A stretch of 64,000 bases of DNA from Deltaproteobacteria bacterium. GTDB taxonomy: Bacteria > Myxococcota_A > UBA9160 > JAJDAL01. Positions 8,353 to 17,800 of the stretch are shown in pieces. How positions within the stretch are numbered: the stretch's first letter is position 1; every line of letters begins with the position of its first letter. The translations under genes were made by a program, and so were the position numbers. The stretch is from NCBI GenBank assembly GCA_029261875.1, contig JAJDAL010000024.1:62001-126000 (forward strand). The letters run 5' to 3'. The notes under the pieces were generated by a model that saw nothing but the letters and a program-made list of their open reading frames with translations, had not been told where the DNA came from and did not search any database.

Positions 8353-9963
8353 CTAGAGACGACCCAAGAATTGAATTACGAGGTTTCGGTTCAAGCGACG
8401 GAACCGTTCGCCGGCGGTCCCTTCCATTCGGAAGCCCATCGCCCAGTCGTTGGTTCCGGAACTGAATACCCGGGCTCCCGCTTCGGACTCGAAGTACACC
8501 CCTTGTGCCAATCCCTGCCTACCCGATGCCGCAATGGGATGTCCGGTCAGCACCACCTGAATCCGCTCGGAATCGATGCGGGGAATGGCGGAAACGCCGG
8601 GGACGAAAAGCCGGCGACCATCCCCCTCCGGGTCGATGTTGTCCCATTCGTGACCGACCATTTCGCCCAGCGAATCCCCCGCGGAATAGCCTGTCCCCGC
8701 GAAGAACGGCAGTGATGCATCTTCTACGAAATAGGGATAGCGTCGCTCGCCGCTCAAAAAGTCCTGGTAGGCGACGCCCGCGAGCATCGTCTCCGGCCTC
8801 CTGCCCCCCTCTCGGAAAAGTGTCGTCACCTGATCACGCGCCTCGCTTTCCCCCACCGCATATCGAATCGGGTCATCCGATGATTTGAAACAGATCATCT
8901 GGCGGCCGCGGCCGGGATGCCCCGCCTGCGCGTGAAGATCGGCGTAGCGAACTTGCCAATAGGCGGTGTTGGCTCCCAGGAACAGGGTGTTCTTGCCGAG
9001 GTCGAAGATACGACGATGCGTATGCTGGAATTCCTCTCGGGTCCAATATTCGTCGTGCCCCACGGATACGAGAAGAGCGTAATTCTCACTGAAGCGGGGA
9101 TCTTCGGACAGATCGAAATTCGTGGCGTAGTGGACCGAGAAATCCTCCCGCTGTGCGAGTTCTTCGAGCCACCGAACGTAGTGGTACTCCCAATTGAAGA
9201 AATCATGGCGTGTCTCGGAGCCGAGTGGACGATCGAAGGAAACCATCTGCCCTCGCCGTTCCTTACCGAGAAAGCGGCTCCGGTAGAGACTATGTCCCCC
9301 CCACTGGTTGTAGGCCTGGTAGGTGTTGTTGGCGAGCTTGACGAGCACGTCTCCTTCCACTCGGGGGTCCTTGACCACGACGAACGCAATCCGCCGCTCG
9401 GCCCGACCGTCGTCCGCGACGAACGCCAGGGAGTAGAAGCCCGACGCCCAATCGGTTTCGGCGCGAACCGTCGCAACCGGACGCCACGCCGTCCCGATCG
9501 CTGCAGTCGTAGGCTCGATGACGTGCGGTTCGATACGCACCGGAGCGCTCTTCCAGACGCCTGCGTGGTCGCGCCCCTTCTCGTAGAACCCAATGCGGGA
9601 AAGCTCCAGATGTCCGCTCAGCGCTTCGGAATCGGGACCGACGGAAGCCATGACGTTGAATGACTCACCGGGAAACACACTGTGGGTGTCGATGTAGCCG
9701 TAGACCAACCTGGGTTTGCGAACGTGCCAGGCTTCTCGATCGTTTCGCTTGTGAAACAGCTCTGGAATCCAGCGCGACAGCGGGTCGACCGCCCAAGCAA
9801 CGGCGTCGACGCCAAATACGCGTCGGATGGGGCGGTCCGCCTTGAGGAGAAGCGCGAACGCGACCCATCCCACCAGCAGAAACAAGCCCACCCTTCCGCC
9901 GATCCGGTCGATCCAGGCGATCCAATTTCGGGGTTGGGTGTTGGGCTCGATCCGTCGTGCCAT
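8353..9963 (-). CDS. N,N-dimethylformamidase beta-subunit-like protein, membrane anchored
   Basis: 536 residues. A single hydrophobic segment near residues 26-46 (GLFLLVGWVAFALLLKA) suggests an N-terminal anchor with the bulk outside the cytoplasm. The large domain matches the dimethylformamidase large-subunit family: a beta-rich part (HSVFPGESFNVMASVGP, IGFYEKG), then LVKLANNTYQAYNQWGG, ATNFDLSEDP, LVSVGHDEYWTREE and NTLFLGANTAYWQVRYAD. True dimethylformamidase is an alpha-beta enzyme cleaving DMF to dimethylamine and formate; no small alpha-subunit gene is visible nearby, and many homologues have unrelated or unknown roles. It lies between a secreted lectin-like gene (22 bp upstream) and a membrane protein gene. 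An extracellular, possibly glycan-related function is as likely as amidase activity. Confidence 0.7.
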   Translation of the reverse strand: MARRIEPNTQPRNWIAWIDRIGGRVGLFLLVGWVAFALLLKADRPIRRVFGVDAVAWAVDPLSRWIPELFHKRNDREAWHVRKPRLVYGYIDTHSVFPGESFNVMASVGPDSEALSGHLELSRIGFYEKGRDHAGVWKSAPVRIEPHVIEPTTAAIGTAWRPVATVRAETDWASGFYSLAFVADDGRAERRIAFVVVKDPRVEGDVLVKLANNTYQAYNQWGGHSLYRSRFLGKERRGQMVSFDRPLGSETRHDFFNWEYHYVRWLEELAQREDFSVHYATNFDLSEDPRFSENYALLVSVGHDEYWTREEFQHTHRRIFDLGKNTLFLGANTAYWQVRYADLHAQAGHPGRGRQMICFKSSDDPIRYAVGESEARDQVTTLFREGGRRPETMLAGVAYQDFLSGERRYPYFVEDASLPFFAGTGYSAGDSLGEMVGHEWDNIDPEGDGRRLFVPGVSAIPRIDSERIQVVLTGHPIAASGRQGLAQGVYFESEAGARVFSSGTNDWAMGFRMEGTAGERFRRLNRNLVIQFLGRL

Positions 9964-9985
9964 GGATCCTTCCGCAGCCGGGGCT

Positions 9986-10885
9986 TCACCGGCCTCCGCG
10001 ACAGATCAGTGTGACGTCGCGGCCCGCGGCCTCGACCCCGAACGGCGTGCGGGTCACGCGTTCGTCCCCATTTCGATGGCAGCGGTAGCGGACGCTGAAA
10101 TCTTTCGTGCATCCGCTGGCCGGATCTCCCAGGACCTGGAGATCTACCCGATAGGTGCATTGAGCCTTTCCGTCGCATTGCTTCGCGACGGACCCGATCG
10201 CGTTGTTGGAGTTTCGGCCGCGGCAATTCTCCCCATAGCTGGCGGAAAGCACCTCGATGGCGCGGGAAGAGCGGCCCCGACCGCCGCACGACACGGAGAC
10301 GGTCTGGCCGTGGGCTTCGGGGGGAACATACGAACTCCCCGAATCGTAGACGTAGCCCTGATCATTGCATTCGTAATAGAGCGCGAAGTTCTTCCCGCAC
10401 TTGCGCGCGGGATCCCCCAACTGATTCACGTCGATGCTGTAACTGCAGGAGCCCTTACCATTGCAGGCTTGCGCGACGGCGGCCGTGACGTTCCCCGCCG
10501 GTACCCCGCAATTGGCCCCGTACGTGGCTTCGGTCACGCGCAGCGTCCCGCCGCCGCTTCGGGCGCGACAATCCATCGAAACGGATTTTCCGTGGGCCTC
10601 CCCCTCGACGGTCTGCGATTGGCTTTGGCCGTGGCGGCCACACTGGTACGACAATTCGAAACTCTTGGAGCAGCGCTTGGCGGGGTCCCCGACGCGGTTC
10701 ACATCGATCGCGTAGGTACATTGGTCGCGGCGACTGCCACACGCCTCTTGTACGTGGTGCAGGACGTTGTCCGGCGTCGCACCACAATTGGCACCGTAGG
10801 TGGCGGACAGGATGCGGATGCCTTCCGCGGACGCCTCGGTATGGACGAACGCGAAAACGACAACCAGTGCAAATCGAAGCTTCAT
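9986..10885 (-). CDS. Secreted protein with three six-cysteine lectin-like repeats
   Basis: 299 residues from the ATG at 10885 (MKLRFALVVVFAF), giving a clean signal peptide ending near ASA at residue 20; a purine-rich run precedes this ATG. The mature protein is three tandem domains at about 22-106, 114-200 and 209-295, each with six cysteines in the same spacing and the pattern YGxNC, C.GK..C.Y.ID, LGDPA..C.K.F. The pattern recalls the galactose/rhamnose-binding SUEL lectin fold (YGR, DPC and terminal Cys motifs), though DPA replaces DPC. I infer an exported carbohydrate-binding protein stabilised by three disulfides per domain. It is first in a three-gene minus-strand run with the dimethylformamidase-like gene 22 bp downstream. 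Confidence 0.65.
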   Translation of the reverse strand: MKLRFALVVVFAFVHTEASAEGIRILSATYGANCGATPDNVLHHVQEACGSRRDQCTYAIDVNRVGDPAKRCSKSFELSYQCGRHGQSQSQTVEGEAHGKSVSMDCRARSGGGTLRVTEATYGANCGVPAGNVTAAVAQACNGKGSCSYSIDVNQLGDPARKCGKNFALYYECNDQGYVYDSGSSYVPPEAHGQTVSVSCGGRGRSSRAIEVLSASYGENCRGRNSNNAIGSVAKQCDGKAQCTYRVDLQVLGDPASGCTKDFSVRYRCHRNGDERVTRTPFGVEAAGRDVTLICRGGR

Positions 10886-11014
10886 CGGTCCCCCCCGGCA
10901 GGTCCCCAAGGTTTCGGAACCCGGAACGCGCGACTGAAGCTAGCGCCCTCGGCCGACCTCCCCCTTGATTCGATCTGTGAGATACTTCCCTTCGAACGGC
11001 GATGGAGAATCCCA

Positions 11015-11911
11015 ATGGCGATGCCCGCAAGCGCACAATCCCTTGAAATCAATAAGCTTTCTGGCTCTCTGGGGGCCGAGATTCGCGGCCTCTCGCTCGA
11101 GAAGGTGGGTCGCTCCGAAGCGGACGCGATCCGGACGCTGCTGACCGAACACCTGGTGCTGTTTTTCCCCGACCAACACCTGAACCCCGAATCCCACATC
11201 GCTTTCGGACGCCATTTCGGGAAACTCGAGGGCCACCCCAACGTGGTGGGATCCTCAAAGCTCCAGGAGCTGTTCGAACTTCGCGCGTCGCGCGGCGCCA
11301 TCGCGGACGAGTGGCACAGCGATCTCACCTGCCAGGCCCAACCGTCCGTGCTCGCCATCCTCAACATGGTGAAGTGTCCGGCCGTGGGCGGCGACACCCT
11401 GTGGGCGAACATGTACAAGGCCTACGACGAACTGTCCCCGCCCATGCAGGAACTGTGCGAGGGCTTGACCGCGCTACACGACGCGCAACCCCACGGCCGC
11501 CCGGACAACATGGCGGTACACCCGGTGGTTCGAATTCATCCGGTGACGAAACGCAAGTCGCTGTTCGTCAACGAGCACTTCACGCGCCGCATCGTCGAAA
11601 TGAGTCATCGCGAAAGCGAAACCCTACTCCGCTACTTGACCAACTGGGCGTCGAACCCGCGCTTCACGGTCCGCTACCGCTGGTCCGAAGGCACGATCGC
11701 CATGTGGGACAACCGGTGCACCCAGCACTTCGTGATGGACGACTTCGACGAAGAGCGCATCATCCAACGCGTCACCGTCATGGGCGACGAACCCGAAGCC
11801 GCCTCCCCCCCGCGCTGGCAACCCTTCGTCCAAAGCGGCGCCCCGGGCGCAGCGGGTCGCCATGACCGGCAGTTGAAAGCGTATCTCGAGAGTCGATCCG
11901 CTTCCGAGTAA
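11015..11911 (+). CDS. TauD/TfdA-family Fe(II)/2-oxoglutarate dioxygenase
   Basis: 298 residues from the ATG at 11015 (an ATG two codons later is also possible). The iron ligands are visible as H101 and D103 in EWHSDLT and H238 in CTQHFVMDD, and R252 in IIQRVTV should bind the 2-oxoglutarate carboxylate. Length and the N-terminal LGAEIRGLSL fit the TauD family, whose members hydroxylate taurine, alkyl sulfates, phenoxyacetates and other acids. The substrate cannot be read: there is no sulfonate transport or sulfur-starvation context, and the downstream gene is a secreted hydrolase. Soluble, cytoplasmic. Confidence 0.85.
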   Translation: MAMPASAQSLEINKLSGSLGAEIRGLSLEKVGRSEADAIRTLLTEHLVLFFPDQHLNPESHIAFGRHFGKLEGHPNVVGSSKLQELFELRASRGAIADEWHSDLTCQAQPSVLAILNMVKCPAVGGDTLWANMYKAYDELSPPMQELCEGLTALHDAQPHGRPDNMAVHPVVRIHPVTKRKSLFVNEHFTRRIVEMSHRESETLLRYLTNWASNPRFTVRYRWSEGTIAMWDNRCTQHFVMDDFDEERIIQRVTVMGDEPEAASPPRWQPFVQSGAPGAAGRHDRQLKAYLESRSASE

Positions 11912-11955
11912 GCAGCAGCACTTCCACATCTGAGCGGGCAAAGGCGGTACTCCTC

Positions 11956-13434
11956 ATGCACTGGACAGAAATGCGACGATCCATCGGAATTCTCTCGGCT
12001 CTGCTTTGCGTCTGCGGCTCGGCTGGGATCGCGAGCGCTCAGCCCGCGAGCCCCCTCGTGGAAGGACCGGTCACCGGCGGACTGGGTCAGCCCTTCGTGG
12101 CCGCCACGATGTTCGACCTCGGCTTGGTGGAATACAGGCAGGACGAATATTTCGTTTCCGGAACCGCGCAGTCGTTCACCAGCGCTCAGGCGCTGACGAG
12201 CGATGGACGCTGGAACGTTTTCCCGGATGAGAGCGCGGACTACAAGACGCGCATCTTGGTGCACCGCCCCATTCGACGCGGAAAGTTCAACGGCACCGTG
12301 ATCGTGGAGTGGCTCAATGTCAGCGGGGGACTCGACGCGGCACCGGACTGGATCATGACCCACACCGAGCTGATTCGACGAGGCTACGCGTGGGTCGGTG
12401 TCTCGGCGCAGTTCGTCGGCGTCGAAGGCGGGCCCAACATCGGGCTCCCCCCCATGCCCATCAAGGAAGTCGACCCCGAGCGCTACGGCTCCCTCGTCCA
12501 CCCCGGAGACAGCTTCTCCTACGACATCTTCTCCCAGGTCGCCCAGTCGATTCGCAATCCCTCGGGTCTCGCCCCCCTGGGCGATCTTCGGGTGCGTCGG
12601 GTGATCGCGGTCGGAGAATCTCAGTCGGCCTTCCGGTTCGTGACGTACATCAACGGAATCCATCCTCTTCACCGTCTCTATGATGGCTACTTGATTCACA
12701 GTCGTGGCGGGGGTGGAGCGGCGCTCGCCCAGGCGCCCCAGACCCCGGTCCCGTCACCCAACCCATCCTTCATCCGCACGGACATCGACGTTCCGGTCCT
12801 CACCTTCGAGACCGAGACGGACCTCACGCTGCTGGGCTTCTACCGCGACCGACAACCCGACTCCACGAATATTCGACTCTGGGAAGTGGCCGGGACCGCC
12901 CACGCGGATTCCTACACCACCATCGCCGGTCCCTTCGATCTCGGAAACGACCCTTCGGTGATGGATCTGATCATCACCACCGAAGTCGTGCCCGGCCTCA
13001 TCACCTGCCCGGTTCCCATCAACTCCGGACCTCAGCAGGTCGTACTGCGCGCGGCCATCCACACGCTCAATCGCTGGGTGAAGAGCGGCCGCCCCCCCGC
13101 ATCGGCTCCGCGCATCGATGCTTCGCTGTCCCCCGTCATTACGATCGCGCGCGATGCCCTGGGCAACGCATTGGGTGGGATTCGCACACCTTGGGTCGAC
13201 GTCCCGCTCGCGAGCCACTCGGGCGGCGGTCAAACGGGCAGCATCCTGTGTATCTTGTTTGGTACCAGTACGCCGTTGGACGACGAAATTCTGCAGTCGC
13301 TCTACCCGACCGCGAAGAGTTACCGTCGCGCGTTCCGCCGATCCACCCACGAAGGCGTTCGACACGGCTGGATCCGAAAGCGCGACGCGCGGCTCATGAA
13401 GGCCAACGCGCGCAATATCGAGATTGGAAACTAG
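11956..13434 (+). CDS. Secreted alpha/beta-hydrolase-domain protein
   Basis: 492 residues. A signal peptide is clear (MRRSIGILSALLCVCGSAG with cleavage near ASAQ); the ATG at 11971 inside the frame would give an equally good start. VEWLNVSGGLDAAPDW, YAWVGVSAQFVGVEGG and the nucleophile elbow GESQSA belong to the large secreted alpha/beta-hydrolase-domain family often found in deltaproteobacterial and mycobacterial genomes. WEVAGTAHADSY would supply the catalytic histidine region. Probably a periplasmic or exported esterase or lipase; the natural substrate is unknown. The next gene starts 22 bp downstream, so the two are likely one operon. Confidence 0.75.
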   Translation: MHWTEMRRSIGILSALLCVCGSAGIASAQPASPLVEGPVTGGLGQPFVAATMFDLGLVEYRQDEYFVSGTAQSFTSAQALTSDGRWNVFPDESADYKTRILVHRPIRRGKFNGTVIVEWLNVSGGLDAAPDWIMTHTELIRRGYAWVGVSAQFVGVEGGPNIGLPPMPIKEVDPERYGSLVHPGDSFSYDIFSQVAQSIRNPSGLAPLGDLRVRRVIAVGESQSAFRFVTYINGIHPLHRLYDGYLIHSRGGGGAALAQAPQTPVPSPNPSFIRTDIDVPVLTFETETDLTLLGFYRDRQPDSTNIRLWEVAGTAHADSYTTIAGPFDLGNDPSVMDLIITTEVVPGLITCPVPINSGPQQVVLRAAIHTLNRWVKSGRPPASAPRIDASLSPVITIARDALGNALGGIRTPWVDVPLASHSGGGQTGSILCILFGTSTPLDDEILQSLYPTAKSYRRAFRRSTHEGVRHGWIRKRDARLMKANARNIEIGN

Positions 13435-13456
13435 TTTCACACTGCCTGGAGATTCG

Positions 13457-13873
13457 ATGATTGCCCGAGCTTCGATCCTACTTCCCATCCTGTTGATCGC
13501 CCTGGCGACGACGGCTCGCGCCGAGAGCGATGAACCGCCGTGGCTCGATTCAGTGGACACCAAAGTGGTCGAAGTCATCACCCTCGATGAAGACGGCGAC
13601 GTGCGAAAGAGCAAGGTCTGGTACGTCGTGATCGATGGCGAGGTCTATCTGCGTACGTCGCGATCGAAATGGTTGAAGAATCTGCGCCGCGATCCCAACC
13701 TCTTGGTCCGCGTCAACAAACGCGAGATTCCCGCCCACAGCGAGGAAGTAACGAGTGACGAACTGATCGAGAAGGTCGACGCTGCGACGCGCGAGAAATA
13801 CGGGTTCCAAGAGCGCCTGATTCACATTTTCCGTTTGCGGAAACCCGACATCCTGAAACTCACCCGGCGTTAG
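13457..13873 (+). CDS. Small exported protein, flavin/F420-type split-barrel-like
   Basis: 138 residues from the ATG at 13457, preceded by GGAG. A signal peptide (MIARASILLPILLIALATTARA) is followed by a compact domain with KSKVWYVVIDGEVYLRTSRS and KWLKNLRRDPNLLVRVNKRE. This strand order and the TSRSKWLKNLRRDP phrase resemble pyridoxamine-phosphate-oxidase-like or nitroreductase-like split barrels, small proteins that often bind FMN or F420. An exported version is unusual because these cofactors are normally cytoplasmic. It sits 22 bp after the secreted hydrolase gene. Function unknown. Confidence 0.6.
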   Translation: MIARASILLPILLIALATTARAESDEPPWLDSVDTKVVEVITLDEDGDVRKSKVWYVVIDGEVYLRTSRSKWLKNLRRDPNLLVRVNKREIPAHSEEVTSDELIEKVDAATREKYGFQERLIHIFRLRKPDILKLTRR

Positions 13874-13896
13874 CCTCACGTGCGGGAATCACGCCG

Positions 13897-14727
13897 TTGA
13901 AAACCCGGCGCGTGGCATGGGATGACGTCGAGGCACTCTGTAGTGAGGCGGGAAGCGGCGAGCGGCCCCTCGTCCTGATTCACGGCTTCACCGGACACCG
14001 CGACGATTTCGTCGAGCAGATCCCGAACCTCGCCTTGCAGGGCCGCGTCCTCGCGCCGGACCTTCGCGGGCACGGAGACTTCACCCACACCGGACGCCCG
14101 GAAACCTTCCGTTTCGATCAGCTCGCAGAGGATCTCGCTGCATTGCTCGACGTCCTCGAGGTCGGTCGCTGCGACCTACTCGGCCACTCCATGGGGGGCA
14201 TGGTGACGCTGCGGTTTGCACTTTCGCGGCCGGAACGGATCCATTCCCTGATCCTGATGAACACCGCACCCTTTGCTCCGCTGGGATACACGCGAGAAGG
14301 AATGGAAAAGGCGGGTGGAATCGCGCGGGCGAAAGGCATGGCGGTGCTTCAGGAGTTGATCGAAAAATCCGCGCGCGCACACGAGAGCGATCGACCTTCG
14401 GACCGACAAACGAAGAAGTGGGGAGAGCGCTATTGGGAACACCACCGCAAGCGCTACCTCGCCATGGACCCGGCGGCCTACACGCCCCTCGGCGTCGAGA
14501 TGCTCGACCAGAAATCCCTGGTCCCGCGCCTCTGCGAGATTCAATGTCCCACCAGCGTGCTGGTTGGATCCGATGACGAGTCTTTTCTGCCCGGTGCGGA
14601 CGCCCTCGAGACCGGGATCCCGCAGGCTCGGCGGATCACGATCCCCGATGCCGGACACCATCCCCATGTGGAGAACAGCGAGGCGTGGCTCGACGCCATC
14701 CACCAACATTTCAACCGGGTCCGGTAG
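13897..14727 (+). CDS. Alpha/beta hydrolase
   Basis: 276 residues. The fold is canonical: oxyanion segment LVLIHGFTGHRDDF, nucleophile elbow GHSMGG with S98, a late acidic residue in VLVGSDDESFLPG, and the catalytic histidine in PDAGHHPHVENSEAW. Family members include C-C bond hydrolases, esterases and haloperoxidase-like enzymes, and nothing here singles one out. It starts at a TTG at 13897; a GTG five codons later is also possible. It follows the small exported protein by 23 bp. No signal peptide, so it should be cytoplasmic. Confidence 0.85.
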   Translation: MKTRRVAWDDVEALCSEAGSGERPLVLIHGFTGHRDDFVEQIPNLALQGRVLAPDLRGHGDFTHTGRPETFRFDQLAEDLAALLDVLEVGRCDLLGHSMGGMVTLRFALSRPERIHSLILMNTAPFAPLGYTREGMEKAGGIARAKGMAVLQELIEKSARAHESDRPSDRQTKKWGERYWEHHRKRYLAMDPAAYTPLGVEMLDQKSLVPRLCEIQCPTSVLVGSDDESFLPGADALETGIPQARRITIPDAGHHPHVENSEAWLDAIHQHFNRVR

Positions 14728-14862
14728 AGCGCTCCATCGCGCCCTCCCGTGTGCAAACTACCTGGCCAACTCCGCGTACTTTCGGCGCCTTCGCTTAGTA
14801 AACGAAAAGTAGCTTTGAGGATTGGATGCGTTTAGAATGGGGGGCCACCCACCCTTCCTATT

Positions 14863-17800
14863 GTGAGGACGCTCCTCGTGAAGTTTCAAACCTGTGTCCG
14901 TGTTGTTTGGATGCTGCTGCTGACCCTTTGTGCCACCCAAGTCGTCGCCCGGGACGCAGGGGCGCGGTCCTTTTGGACCTTCGAAACCGGACAGGTTCGC
15001 CCCCTGGCCCTATCGCCCGATGGCGCGCGGCTGTTTGCGGTCAACACACCGGACAACCGACTCGAAATCTTCGACGTCACCGGCAGCGGCATCCTGCATC
15101 GCCAATCCATTCCCGTCGGAATGGAGCCCCTGGCAGTGGCAGCCCGAAACAACGACGAGGTTTGGGTCATCAACCACCTCTCGGACAGCGCATCCATCGT
15201 CGATGTCAGCACCAGTCCCGCTCGCGTGGTCCGAACGCTTTTGCTGTGCGACGAACCGCGCGACATCGTGTTCGCCGGGACCGGCGGAAACCGCGCCTTC
15301 ATCACCACCGCACGGCGCGGACAGAACTGCCCCGTCGCCCCGCTCCTGACCACCGAAGGGATTGGACGCGCCATCGTTCAGGTTTTCGATGCCAACAATC
15401 TGGGTGCTGCACCGGGCGGAGCATCGATCGCCGATGTCGTGCTCTTTACCGACACGCCGCGCGCCCTGGCGGTGTCGGCGGATGGAAGTCTCGTGTATGC
15501 CGCGGGGTTTCACACGGGAAACCAGACCGTGGTCGTGTCCGAGGGCGCCGTGTGCGACGGCGGCTCGACCGCCTCGGCGTGCAACCTGCCGGACGGCATT
15601 CACGTAAGCGGCGGACTGCCGGGATCGCAAGTTCCCGGCGGGCTCCCGGCACCGAACGACAATCACAACGGGGTAACGGGTCCCGAAGTGGGCTTGATCG
15701 TGAAATTCGATCCCTCCGACAGCATCTGGAAGGACGAACTCGGTCGCAATTGGAACAACGCCGTGCGCTTCGACCTGCCGGACCTCGACGTGTTCGAGAT
15801 CGACGCCGTCAATGCACCCGCGGTGCTGCGTTCCTTCCCCAGCGTGGGCACGATCCTCTTCAACATGATCGTGAACCCCGCCAACGACAAGCTGTATGTC
15901 AGCAACACTGAAGCCATCAACGAAGTTCGTTTCGAAGGCCCGGGCGACCACGCGGGACCCGAAAAACCCGTGGGCGAACCCGTCAGCGTAATCGGACATC
16001 TCCACGAATCACGCGTTGCGGTCATCGACCCCGCGGGCACCGTGGCGACGCGCCACCTCAATAAGCACATCGATTACGACAACTTCCCGGCACCGCAAGC
16101 AACCGAAGATGCCAGCCTCGCAACGCCCGTCGGGATGGCGCTCAACGGTTCGAACCTCTATGTGGCGGCCTTCGGCTCGAGCAAGCTCGGCGTATTCGAC
16201 ACGGCTGCCCTCGAAGGCGACACCTTCGTCCCGTCCGATGCGAATCACATCGATGTGACGGGAGGCGGGCCTTCGGGTGTGGTGGTCGATGCCGCGAACG
16301 ACCGTCTCTACGTGCTGACGCGCTTCGACAACGGCGTGTCCGTCATCGACATTTCGCAAGACCCGGTGGGGACGGAAGTCGACCACCAGATGCTCCCCAA
16401 CCCAGAGCCCTCGGTCGTGGTCGACGGTCGCCCGGTCCTCTACGACGCGCGTCTCACGGGTGCCAACGGCGAAGCCTCGTGCTCTTCGTGTCACGTATTC
16501 GGTGATTTCGACAGTCTCTCCTGGGATCTGGGCGATCCAGACGGCGACGTCACCAACAACCCGAATCCCTTCGGCCCGGTTGGAAGCGGCGTTCCCTTCC
16601 ATCCCAACAAGGGCCCCATGACGACTCAGAGTCTGCGCGGCATGGACAATCACGGCCCCATGCATTGGCGCGGCGATCGCACGGGCGGAAACTTCAATCC
16701 CCCGATGGACCCCCTCGATGAACGATTGGCCTTCATCGCGTTCAACGGCGCGTTTCCGGGCTTGATCGGAAACGACGTCCAACTACCCGACGCCACGATG
16801 GAGGCCTTCGCGGACTTCATTCTCGAAGTCACCTACCCCCCGAATCCGATCCGCGCGCTGGACAACAGTCTGAGTGCGAGCGCGGCCAATGGGAACGACA
16901 TCTGGTTCAACCGTCCCAACACCGACATCATTGCGACCTGCGACGAATGTCACACGACCAGCGTGTCACAGGGATTCTTCGGAACCGACGGCAAGAGCAC
17001 GTTCGAGAACGAAACCCAGGAATTCAAGATCCCCCACATCCGCAACATGTATCAGAAGGTCGGAATGTTCGGCATGCCCGAAGTGGCGTTTGGTGGCTCC
17101 AACGGAGACTTCAGCCACACGGGAGATCAGGTGCGGGGCGTGGGTTTCCTCCACGACGGAAGCTTCGACACGATCTTCCGTTTCCACAACGCGACCGTCT
17201 TCACGAACATGACGCAACAAGATCGGCGCGACATCGAGCAGTTCCAGTTCGAGTTTGCGTCCAACATGGCGCCCATCGTGGGACAGCAGATGACCCTCGA
17301 CGACCCGAACGACAGCGACGCCACGGATCGAATCAATCTCCTGATCGCGCGGGCGGAAGTCGACCGCGCACTCTGGATCGATCCCAACGCCCACGAATGC
17401 GACCTGATCGCCAAAGGCGTGATCGGCGGCGAGGCGCGTGGCTACGTCTACGATCCCGATGCCGATCTCTTCGTACCCGACAAGGTGGCGGAAGCCGGCA
17501 TTGCGGCCGGCGACCTGTACCAGCTGGCGAGCGGAGGCCAGGAGTTGACCTTTACCTGCACTCCGCCGGGATCGGGGCTCCGTATGGGGATCGATCGGGA
17601 TCTCAACGGAATTCTCGATGGCGACGAAGGACTCGTCTTCACCACGGACCACTACATGACCTACAAGGTCCGTCGGACGCCGGGATCGACGAAGTTCCAA
17701 CGCGTGGACGTGACCGTCGACGACCCGACCTTTGGAGAAAACCGAACCCTGACCGCGGTGCGGCCCACCGCGCTGGCGCTGCCCGCGGACAAGAACGGCG

